DNA from: Pseudomonadota bacterium
GTDB lineage: Bacteria > Pseudomonadota > Alphaproteobacteria > Rhizobiales > Xanthobacteraceae
Direction of reading: 5' to 3'
DNA length: 64,000 nucleotides
Assembly: GCA_023387735.1 (NCBI GenBank)
Contig: JAEWHP010000049.1
Coordinates: forward strand, 248,001 to 312,000
Part shown: positions 17,774-24,467 of the stretch, one piece after another
Position numbering within the stretch: the first letter of the stretch is position 1
How the letters are laid out: each line of letters begins with the position of its first letter
Notes under the pieces: model-generated
What the model saw: the letters and a program-made list of their open reading frames with translations, nothing else
Told to the model about the DNA's origin: nothing
Databases searched by the model: none
Program-made: the position numbers and the translations under genes

Positions 17774-17805
17774 TTAGAAGCGGTTTAGATTAGAGGCGGT
17801 CTAGA
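17774..17805. promoter_or_regulatory. Two adjacent 16-bp imperfect direct repeats upstream of the AraC gene
   Basis: TTAGAAGCGGTTTAGA is followed at once by TTAGAGGCGGTCTAGA (14 of 16 identical). The pair lies about 80 bases upstream of the AraC regulator start. AraC-type proteins bind direct repeats, so this may be an autoregulatory operator. The 16-base period is shorter than the usual 21, so the assignment is tentative. Confidence 0.35.
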
Positions 17806-18054
17806 ACTGGATTCTTTCCGCGCAAACGCAGCGAGGCGGTCGGCCAGCGGCCTGCGAACAGCATGCATCGACACGTCGTTCCAACTCGCAGGAGATGGCC
17901 GTTGTTGCAGCTCCATCCACGACAGCTCCAGCCACAGCCCAAGCCACGGCCGGGGTCAAGCTTGTGGCCCAAAGCCGGCGTAGCGCCAAGCCCCGGCGGG
18001 TTGTTGCCGGCAGTATCCTGTGCCACCATCCCACGCTTGTTTTATGATTTATGG
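17806..18054. other. Gene-free divergent intergenic region
   Basis: Between the AraC-family gene and the metallopeptidase gene there are about 360 bases without a supportable gene, including the tandem repeats. The remainder is GC-rich with no recognised element. An open frame in phase with the metallopeptidase runs upstream to 17863, but it encodes a Pro/Gln/Arg-rich stretch unlike a conserved N-terminus. Confidence 0.5.
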
Positions 18055-19089
18055 ATGCCTATGCCGAATCGGAAATTTGCCTGGGAAAAGCTGTCGAACG
18101 AGCAGTTGCTCGAGCAACGATTCAGCAGCCTCAAGCTTACGGTCGAGGGCACCTGGCTCGAGAATTGTCTCGGCATTCTGCATGAAGAGCTCAAGGCACG
18201 GGACATCCGGCTGCAGCCGCACGCATGGATATCGAGCGAATGGTTCAGTCCGGCCGGCGTGCCCGGCATTGCCATCCCGTTCTACCTTGCCCATCCCCGC
18301 CTGATGAAACTCGAGAAGAAGATGATGCTCGAGGTCGAGGGCAGCACCTGGTCCGAATGCATGGCTATCCTCCGTCACGAGACCGGCCATGCCGTGCAGC
18401 ATGCCTATCAGTTGCAGCGCCGCCGGCGCTGGCAGCAATTGTTCGGCCCCTCCTCGAAACACTATCCCCTCTACTACCGGCCCAATCCGGCCAGCCGGCG
18501 CTACGTCCAGCACCTTCGGCGCTGGTATGCGCAGAGCCATCCGGACGAGGATTTCGCCGAGACCTTTGCGGTGTGGTTGCGGCCGCGGTCGAACTGGCGG
18601 ACGCGCTATGCCGGCTGGCCGGCGCTGAAGAAGCTCGAATATGTCGACGAACTGATGGCCGAGATTGCCGGCGAGCGGCCGCCGGTCATGACACGGGAGC
18701 GCATCGATCCGCTCTCGAAGCTCAGCCAGACGCTTGGCGAGCACTACGAGAAGAAGCAGGCGTTCTACGCCTTCACGCCGCCGAAGACGTACGACCGCGA
18801 TCTCTCCCGCCTCTTCTCGGCCGACCCCCGGCATCGGCGGGCGCAGCCGGCGGCGGTCTTCATCAGGCGGCACCGCGCGCAGGTCAGGCAACTGGTCGCG
18901 CGATGGACGGGCGAGAATCAGCTTACACTCGACGCCGTGCTCGACGACATGATCTCCCGCTGCCGCGAACTCGACCTCCGTGCCCCCGGCTCGGAACGCA
19001 AGCTCGTGGCCAACTTCACGATCCTGTTGACCGCCAAGACCATGCACGCGCTGTTCGGACCGTCGCGGCGCAAATGGATCGCGCTATGA
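18055..19089 (+). CDS. Putative zinc-dependent metallopeptidase with HExxH-like motif
   Basis: A 344-residue soluble protein without a signal peptide. The motif HETGHAVQHA at about residues 108-117 matches the HExxH zinc site of gluzincin/metzincin-type peptidases. A downstream acidic motif, HPDEDFAETFAVWL near residue 165, could supply the third zinc ligand. The C-terminal half is basic and helical with no recognised domain. I start at MPMPNRKFAW. The stop overlaps the start of an ATP-grasp ligase gene (ATGA), so the two are almost certainly co-translated and work together. A peptide or protein substrate is plausible; the actual substrate is unknown. Similar unnamed putative zinc-binding metallopeptidases occur in rhizobia. 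Confidence 0.8.
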   Translation: MPMPNRKFAWEKLSNEQLLEQRFSSLKLTVEGTWLENCLGILHEELKARDIRLQPHAWISSEWFSPAGVPGIAIPFYLAHPRLMKLEKKMMLEVEGSTWSECMAILRHETGHAVQHAYQLQRRRRWQQLFGPSSKHYPLYYRPNPASRRYVQHLRRWYAQSHPDEDFAETFAVWLRPRSNWRTRYAGWPALKKLEYVDELMAEIAGERPPVMTRERIDPLSKLSQTLGEHYEKKQAFYAFTPPKTYDRDLSRLFSADPRHRRAQPAAVFIRRHRAQVRQLVARWTGENQLTLDAVLDDMISRCRELDLRAPGSERKLVANFTILLTAKTMHALFGPSRRKWIAL

Positions 19090-20120
19090 GACGCCACCGC
19101 ATTCTCGTGCTGATGCATCCGGATTGCGTCCCCCCGGATTCTACGGACGGATACTCAGCGCGTGAGATCAACGCATGGAAGACCGAGTTCGACGTCGTGA
19201 GCACCTTGCGTGCAGCCGGCCATGACGTTCGCCCGCTCGGCGTGCAGGAAGAAATCAAGCCGATCCGCGACGAGATCGAAAGCTTCAAGCCGCACGTGGT
19301 CTACACGTTGCTGGAGGAGTTTCACTACGCGACCGCGTACGACCAGCACATCGCGAGCTATCTCGAACTGATAAAGGTCCCCTATACCGGCTGCAACCCG
19401 CGCGGACTTATTCTGGCGCGCGGCAAGGACCTGTCCAAGACGCTGGTGCATCATCGCCGGATCGCCGTGCCGGCCTTTGCCGTGTTTCCGATCAACCGCA
19501 AGGTCAAGCGGCCTTCGCGGCTGGCGCTGCCGCTGATCGTCAAGAGCCTGAGCGAGGATGGATCCTTCGGAATCTCGCAAGCGTCCATCGTCGATACCGA
19601 CGAGAAGCTCGCCGAGCGCGTCGCCTTCGTTCACGACCGGCTCGGCACCGCCGCGATCGCCGAGCAGTATATCGAGGGACGCGAACTTTATGTCGGCGTG
19701 CTCGGCAACAACCGGCTGCGCGTTTTGCCGGTGTGGGAATTGAAGTTCGGCAATCTGGGCGGCCAGGGCGCGCGGCAGATCGCCACCGAAAAGGCCAAGC
19801 ACGACCCCGAGTATCAGGAACGCGTCGGCATCGTGGACGGGCCGGCCGACGACCTCGCGCCAGAAGTCGCCGCCCGCATCCAGCGGACAGCGAAGCGCAT
19901 CTACCGGACGCTCGGGCTCGATGGATATGCGCGCATCGACTTTCGCCTTGCTGCGGACGGCACGCCCTACTTCATCGAAGCCAATCCGAATCCTGAAATC
20001 GCGAAGAGCCAGGAGTTCGCCACGGCGGCCAAGCACGACGGACTTGATTACACCAAGCTGCTGCATCGCATCCTGGCGCTCGGAATGAGCCGCGCGAAGG
20101 CAGGCGCATCTGTCGGCTGA
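19086..20120 (+). CDS. ATP-grasp ligase related to D-alanine--D-alanine ligase
   Basis: A 344-residue ATP-grasp enzyme. It keeps the D-Ala-D-Ala ligase core: PYTGCNPRGLILARGKDLSK near residue 100, the ATP-lid lysine segment VKSLSEDGSFGIS near 155, the EQYIEGRELYVGVLG motif near 195, and the metal-binding stretch ARIDFRLAADG then FIEANPNPEIA near 280. The N-terminal domain differs from housekeeping Ddl. The start overlaps the stop of the metallopeptidase gene. There are no mur or ftsQAZ genes around it, which argues against a cell-wall Ddl role. It likely ligates an amino acid or peptide by an acyl-phosphate; substrates unknown. Confidence 0.85.
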   Translation: MRRHRILVLMHPDCVPPDSTDGYSAREINAWKTEFDVVSTLRAAGHDVRPLGVQEEIKPIRDEIESFKPHVVYTLLEEFHYATAYDQHIASYLELIKVPYTGCNPRGLILARGKDLSKTLVHHRRIAVPAFAVFPINRKVKRPSRLALPLIVKSLSEDGSFGISQASIVDTDEKLAERVAFVHDRLGTAAIAEQYIEGRELYVGVLGNNRLRVLPVWELKFGNLGGQGARQIATEKAKHDPEYQERVGIVDGPADDLAPEVAARIQRTAKRIYRTLGLDGYARIDFRLAADGTPYFIEANPNPEIAKSQEFATAAKHDGLDYTKLLHRILALGMSRAKAGASVG

Positions 20121-20428
20121 CGATTACGCTTCGCAACAGAAGCGCATCGCCGTCGCATCATTCCATGGAGTCGTCGCGAACAATGGCTGCAGTTCCCGTG
20201 CCGCGGCGATATTCGTTCAGTCATGCTCTTGACGCATTCTCTGTCTTAGTCAGAAACAACTAGGCGCTTGTGAAGGAACCACCGTCGGTTCCCACAACGG
20301 TTCCGCGCCCCGGTCGGCGCGAGTTCGCAAAACAATTGGCACGGGTACTGGAACGCATGCGCGTTCGCTCGACCATTTTTTGCGGCGTCAGGAACCGCAC
20401 GTCTCAGAAAATCAATCAAGGAGTCATG
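20121..20428. other. Gene-free intergenic region
   Basis: No supportable gene on either strand. It includes TTGACG followed by AT-richer sequence (about 20228-20260) that could be a weak promoter for the RlpA-like gene, and a short GGAACC/GGTTCC inverted repeat near 20276. Neither is strong enough to call. Confidence 0.4.
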
Positions 20429-20920
20429 ATGCTGTTCCGCTCGAGCGCCGCGGCTTGCGGCGCTATGCTTGCGCTTGCCGTTTCCGCTACCATTGCCCGA
20501 AGTGATGTCGCCATGGTTCATTCCATCGCTGTCGTCAACGCCGCGTCTGGAGATGCGATTGTTGGCGCAGCATCCACATACAATCCGTTCAAGCCCGGAT
20601 GGCGCGAGGGCGGCCCGGGCACCGCCTCCGGCGAACGCTATAACCCCACGGCATGGGCGGCTGCGATCAAGACAAGCCTGCGTGACAAATTCGGTGGGGT
20701 CGTATATGGCGCGCGGCCGAAATATGCGCTCGTCGAGGCTGCAGGCAAAAAGGTTATCGTCAAGATCAATGACGTTGGGCCGCTGACGCCCGGTCGCATC
20801 ATCGACCTCAATGAGCGGACGATGCGCCATTTCGATCCGAGCCTGCAGCGCGGCGTCATCAATGGTGTGAAAGTCAGGCCGCTGCTGGGAGACTACTGGG
20901 TCCCCGGACCCGTCGGCTGA
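20429..20920 (+). CDS. RlpA-like septal-ring protein (double-psi beta-barrel)
   Basis: A 163-residue exported protein. A signal peptide occupies about residues 1-25 (ALAVSATIARSD). The remainder is a double-psi beta-barrel of the RlpA type: TASGERYNP near residue 70, KVIVKINDVGPLTPGRIIDL near 110, and LNERTMRHF. The conserved Asp of the ND(V/R)GP motif is kept. There is no SPOR domain, so it is a short RlpA variant. RlpA proteins act on peptidoglycan, in some species as lytic transglycosylases at the septum. Two ATG codons follow AAGGAG; I use the second for better spacing. No clear operon partner. Confidence 0.85.
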   Translation: MLFRSSAAACGAMLALAVSATIARSDVAMVHSIAVVNAASGDAIVGAASTYNPFKPGWREGGPGTASGERYNPTAWAAAIKTSLRDKFGGVVYGARPKYALVEAAGKKVIVKINDVGPLTPGRIIDLNERTMRHFDPSLQRGVINGVKVRPLLGDYWVPGPVG

Positions 20921-20929
20921 ACGACGCTC

Positions 20930-21028
20930 TCAACCAATGAGCCAGTTCAGGATAACGATGGCGGTCCCGATGGTGACGAAGGCAAACAACGCAAGTACCA
21001 GCCAGTCGCGCTTCGAGAGTCCGCCCAT
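20930..21028 (-). CDS. 32-residue single-helix membrane protein
   Basis: A very short gene: ATG, 31 further codons, TGA. The product begins MGGLSKRDW, continues with a hydrophobic helix (LVLALFAFVTIGTAIVILNW) and ends LIG. A basic N-terminus followed by one helix predicts an inner-membrane microprotein with its N-terminus in the cytoplasm. A GGGGG run lies about 8 bases before the ATG. The frame is uninterrupted, well composed and ends exactly after the helix, which favours a real gene. No family recognised. Confidence 0.6.
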   Translation of the reverse strand: MGGLSKRDWLVLALFAFVTIGTAIVILNWLIG

Positions 21029-21214
21029 CGTCAGCCCCCACACATCGGTTAATCGTCGGCTTTTGTCGACGGTACCTCAACTGGCTCAGCCGGAGAAGCG
21101 CCGCGAAAGGCAGCGGCATTAAACCTAATTGGCAAGCTTAACCGGCGGTTTTCCTCGCGGCAGACCGTTGCTGGGATATCTTCGTTTCAGGGGTCACTGA
21201 AATGGAGGTGATCA

Positions 21215-21394
21215 ATGAGCAGCAATTCAAGGAAGGATCAGGCGCAGCGAGAACACGCGACGACATTTCAGCGCGCGGGGAAACAAGCCGCTGCAACAGA
21301 GTACGAGATCGAGCAGAAGGCCTTCCGGAAAAACTACGAACGACTGAAGGCAGAGCGTCTGGCCAGGGAAGCCGCGAAGGCGAAAGAGAAATAG
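21215..21394 (+). CDS. Small charged helical protein, function unknown
   Basis: A 59-residue protein beginning MSSNSRKDQAQREHATTFQR and ending REAAKAKEK, rich in Lys, Arg, Glu and Ala and probably fully helical. The ribosome site GGAGGTGATCA directly before ATG is nearly perfect, the strongest in this part of the window, and decides this frame over an overlapping one that starts earlier. It lies 7 bases upstream of another small basic protein gene on the same strand. Proteins of this kind are widespread and unnamed in rhizobia. Confidence 0.75.
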   Translation: MSSNSRKDQAQREHATTFQRAGKQAAATEYEIEQKAFRKNYERLKAERLAREAAKAKEK

Positions 21395-21401
21395 TGGTCA
21401 G

Positions 21402-21629
21402 ATGACGAAGTCCTCCACACCGACCAAGGCTGACCTGTATCAGATGCTGGCCGAGGCGGTCCGCAATACGCAACCGCAGCCGCCCAGCCCGCCACCCGAA
21501 CCGCCTCTCGAGGTCAGGCCCGCTCCCAAGCGCGTCAGCCGGCCGCGCAACACACAACCCGCGCCAAAACGCGCGGCCAAGACCAAGCGCGAGCGTGCAT
21601 CCGCCAGCCGCAAGCAGCGGCGTCGATAG
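21402..21629 (+). CDS. Small proline- and lysine-rich basic protein
   Basis: A 75-residue basic protein. A short N-terminal helix (KADLYQMLAEAVRN) is followed by a Pro-rich stretch and a Lys/Arg-rich tail (KRAAKTKRERASASRKQRRR) that resembles histone-like tails and could bind nucleic acid. It starts 7 bases after the preceding small gene, suggesting a two-gene unit. Composition alone does not prove function. Confidence 0.6.
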   Translation: MTKSSTPTKADLYQMLAEAVRNTQPQPPSPPPEPPLEVRPAPKRVSRPRNTQPAPKRAAKTKRERASASRKQRRR

Positions 21630-21662
21630 CGCCTGGCGCCCGCAAGGCTATCCGCGTGCGCC

Positions 21663-22727
21663 TCACGCCGAGCCGGAGCCGCCGGCCACGATCTTCTCGT
21701 TCAGTTTCTGGTCGACGGTCTGCACGGTGCGGTCGATCTCGGCGCTGGGTGCGCCGAGCTGATCGGAGACGAGTTTCACCAGCAGGTCGACGCGCTCGAT
21801 GAACGGTGCGCCGCTGGCGACCGCCCGCGCCGCCGATGACGGCTTGAGCAGGCTCTCGGCGGCCTTGGCATATTTCGCAAACGGCACCTGGTCCGCAGGG
21901 TCGGCGCCGAGACGGCGCGCGATGCCGTCGACGTGGTCGTAGATCGACTGCGAGAGTTTGAGATCGCCGTGCACGGCGTCGCGGATCGACTGCGGCTCGT
22001 TCGGCGTGATGCAGCGGTAATTGCCGGTCAGGAGCATCGACCACTTTGCGAGAGGCACGAACAGCGAGTCGAACACCTTGAGCTTTACGGGCACGTCCTT
22101 GCCCTCCAGCGTCACCGCGTCGATATCGGCTTCCAGTTCGCGCAGCAGCCTGTTGTGCTTGTCGTCGGCAAAGGCGGCGGCCTTGAAGTTGGTCGGCAGG
22201 CCGACATGCAGCACGTTCGCCGCCTCTTCCGGCGGACGGAACGCCTGCGGATCGGGCGAGCACAGCGACAGCAGCCCCGGCTCGAAGCGTTCCCATACCT
22301 GCGCGTTGGTATAGGCCTCCTCGAGGTCCATCTCCGCCAGCGCCGGGATGCGCTTCAGATAGGGCAGCGGCGGCATGTTCATGATCGACAGGCACGGCAG
22401 TTTGGCTTCCGCGATCTTGATCATGAGCACGCGGATGGTGTGGTTGGTGTATTGCGGCTCCTGCATCGCCAGTCCAACGAGGTCGTAGCGCTTCAGATCC
22501 ACATCCTGCGGCGTGGTGGCGTCGAGCTTGCCGGGCAGATCGCGCGAAAAGATCGCGCGGTGCACGGCCTCGTCGCGCAGCTTGATGCGGACTTCGGTGC
22601 CGTCGCGGTTGATCAGCTCGGCCGTCTTCTTCCGGCAGACCAGGGTCACGTTGTGACCGGCCATCAAAAGCTTGGTCCCCAACAGCGAGCCGTACGAGGC
22701 CCCAAGGATCAGGATGTTGCGCGCCAT
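21663..22727 (-). CDS. Ketopantoate reductase-like NAD(P)-binding protein
   Basis: A 354-residue protein. An N-terminal Rossmann domain starts MARNILILGASYGSLLGTKL, with the glycine motif GASYGS near residue 8 and an NADP-favouring Arg in VCRKK. The middle and C-terminal parts are largely helical and diverge from PanE; the catalytic Lys-Asn pattern of true ketopantoate reductase is not obvious. I start at this ATG because upstream residues are not of Rossmann character. It is monocistronic by appearance. Probably an oxidoreductase of the 6-phosphogluconate dehydrogenase-like superfamily, substrate unknown. A closer PanE homologue lies at 43750. Confidence 0.8.
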   Translation of the reverse strand: MARNILILGASYGSLLGTKLLMAGHNVTLVCRKKTAELINRDGTEVRIKLRDEAVHRAIFSRDLPGKLDATTPQDVDLKRYDLVGLAMQEPQYTNHTIRVLMIKIAEAKLPCLSIMNMPPLPYLKRIPALAEMDLEEAYTNAQVWERFEPGLLSLCSPDPQAFRPPEEAANVLHVGLPTNFKAAAFADDKHNRLLRELEADIDAVTLEGKDVPVKLKVFDSLFVPLAKWSMLLTGNYRCITPNEPQSIRDAVHGDLKLSQSIYDHVDGIARRLGADPADQVPFAKYAKAAESLLKPSSAARAVASGAPFIERVDLLVKLVSDQLGAPSAEIDRTVQTVDQKLNEKIVAGGSGSA

Positions 22728-22859
22728 GCTCTTTTCTCTCACAGGTGATGCCGGGCCTGGCACCCATTATGCCAGACGCCACCCGATGCCTACTGCAAAC
22801 CGGCAGGCATTACAATCGGATAGGAGACCTTTGGTTTCCCGCCATGGCGGAAGGAGAGC

Positions 22860-23756
22860 TTACGACCGCGTCGCCAGCACCACGCCCGCCAGCGTGAACA
22901 CCAGCGCGACGATCTGGATCAGCCCGAGCGGCTCGCCGAGCGCCATCGCGGAGGCGACCACGCCGATCACGGGCACCGCCATGGTGCCGATCGCCGCCAC
23001 GGACGCCGGCAGCCGCGCCAGCGCGGCGAACCAGCTGACATAGGCGATACAGAACTGGATCACGGTCGAATAGACCAGCAGCCACCAGCCGAGCGGCGTC
23101 ACCTTGTCTATATGCGTGGTCTCGAACGCCAGCCCGATGATGACGATCGGAAAACAGCCGAGCCCGATCTGCCAGGCCGCGGCCGGGATCGGCGGCAGCG
23201 GCAACGGCAGGCGCTTGGCCAGCACCGTGCCGAGCGCGAAGCCGACCGCACCCGTCAGCGCCATCAATATCCCCGGCAGCTTTTCCGTGGTCGCGGTGAT
23301 GCCGTTGCCGCCCATGATGGCGGCAAGCCCCGCGAATGCCATCACCAGCGCCACCGTGCGCAGCCATGTCGGCCGCTCGCCAAGCACCGGCCAGGCGATC
23401 AGCGAAGCCCAGACCGGCATGGTGTAGGCGATCAGCGCCGCCTCGCTCGCCGGCAGCCACAACAGCGCCAGCCCCATCAGCACCATCCAGCCGGTGACGT
23501 TGAGCAGCGCCGCCAGCATCAGCCGCGGCCACAGATGCCGCTCGACCTTCAGGCTCTGCGAGAACGCCAGCGCCAGCCCCGCCAGCAGCATCGCGCCGAT
23601 CATGCCGGTGGTTCCGCGCAGGGTCAGCGGCGGCAGCTCGCTCAGAAGGTATTTGGTGACGGGCCAATTGAACCCCCAGCCAACGGAGGTGATGGTGAGG
23701 AACATCAGGCCCGCGGGCGCAATCCGCGCGCCCGTGGTGGGTTTTGATTCTGACAT
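22860..23756 (-). CDS. DMT/EamA-family exporter (paralogue 2)
   Basis: A 298-residue carrier with ten helices in two EamA repeats, closely related to the gene at 9101-9997: same length, same VGWGxNxPxxKYLLxELPPL entry helix, shared CYVxWFAAL segment and C-terminal VALVFTLAGVVLATRS. The shared pattern suggests an old duplication within this lineage. Likely exports a small metabolite; the substrate is not predictable. The region upstream is the long gene-free leader before nrdJ. Confidence 0.9.
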   Translation of the reverse strand: MSESKPTTGARIAPAGLMFLTITSVGWGFNWPVTKYLLSELPPLTLRGTTGMIGAMLLAGLALAFSQSLKVERHLWPRLMLAALLNVTGWMVLMGLALLWLPASEAALIAYTMPVWASLIAWPVLGERPTWLRTVALVMAFAGLAAIMGGNGITATTEKLPGILMALTGAVGFALGTVLAKRLPLPLPPIPAAAWQIGLGCFPIVIIGLAFETTHIDKVTPLGWWLLVYSTVIQFCIAYVSWFAALARLPASVAAIGTMAVPVIGVVASAMALGEPLGLIQIVALVFTLAGVVLATRS

Positions 23757-24467
23757 GGGACCCGGCAGGGAATGGAATCGGGCGCACCTTGCCTGTTATC
23801 CCGGCATCGAACCACGGCGGCGCCGGCATGCCAGCCCTCCCCGCGCCGTGGCCCTTCGGGTGAGTCTGACACACGCAAGCCCTGGGGCCGAAGAAATACC
23901 TGCCCTGTGATTAGCGGGAGCACCTTCGCTCCACAGGGTGGGGACAATTTTTTTCCCTTGGGAATCCCTGAGGACTCACTGATAGTTGGCGGCATCACAG
24001 GCGCGGCACTGGCCCCTGTTATCCCTCCTTTTCCACCATATTTAGTATTTGATTCAGGAACTCGTACTAGTCCTTGACGGGCCGGACGGGTTTGGCCTAG
24101 CCTCCCTCCTGTTCGGCGCGAGTTCTGGTTTTGGGTCCCGCCGGTCGTCCCAAATGGGGTTCCGAAACGGAGCACTCCGCTGCCGGTTGAGGCATGCGCG
24201 GAGGGTTTTCGCTGCCGTCGGATGGGTTTGGGCACATAGAAACGGGCCGAAAAGGCCCAAGGTAAGCGTGGATTAGGGTCTTCCCGCCAATGCGCGGATC
24301 GGGGCCCTGGGGTGGCGAAACAGAAAACAGGACCGGGACCACCGGTCGAGCTGGTGGGCCGTTGGGGCCACATTTTCGCGTGAGAATGTGGGGCGGCGGC
24401 TCGCTTACGAATAACATCCGGTCCTGCGGGAATGCAGTCCGGTCAATTAGAAGACGGGGCACGACCT
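23757..24467. other. 711-base gene-free region upstream of nrdJ
   Basis: No gene supported. Structures seen are a bulged hairpin at 23903-23938 (CCCTGT/ACAGGG with inner GGAGC/GCTCC) followed within about 10 bases by a T7 run, and a ten-base stem at 24368-24391 (CCACATTTTC/GAGAATGTGG, one mismatch) about 75 bases before the nrdJ start. A TTGACG at 24074 could be a -35 element but lacks a good -10 partner. I looked for a cobalamin riboswitch and for NrdR boxes and could not recognise either. Confidence 0.5.
23903..23956 (+). terminator. Terminator-like hairpin with T run, no gene upstream on this strand
   Basis: Outer stem CCCTGT/ACAGGG, inner stem GGAGC/GCTCC, then TGGGGACAA and seven T residues. 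It faces + and follows no + strand gene, so it may end a non-coding transcript or act in the nrdJ leader. Confidence 0.45.

Noticed and set aside
23705..24373. A 222-codon minus strand open frame in the nrdJ leader
   Set aside because: Product is Pro/Arg/Gly-rich without a fold signature; it extends into the DMT carrier gene; no ribosome site. More likely repeat-derived non-coding DNA.
23757..24467. Cobalamin riboswitch or NrdR box before nrdJ
   Set aside because: Expected for a B12-dependent reductase, but I could not find the conserved B12-box or a paired NrdR motif by eye. A covariance search would decide.
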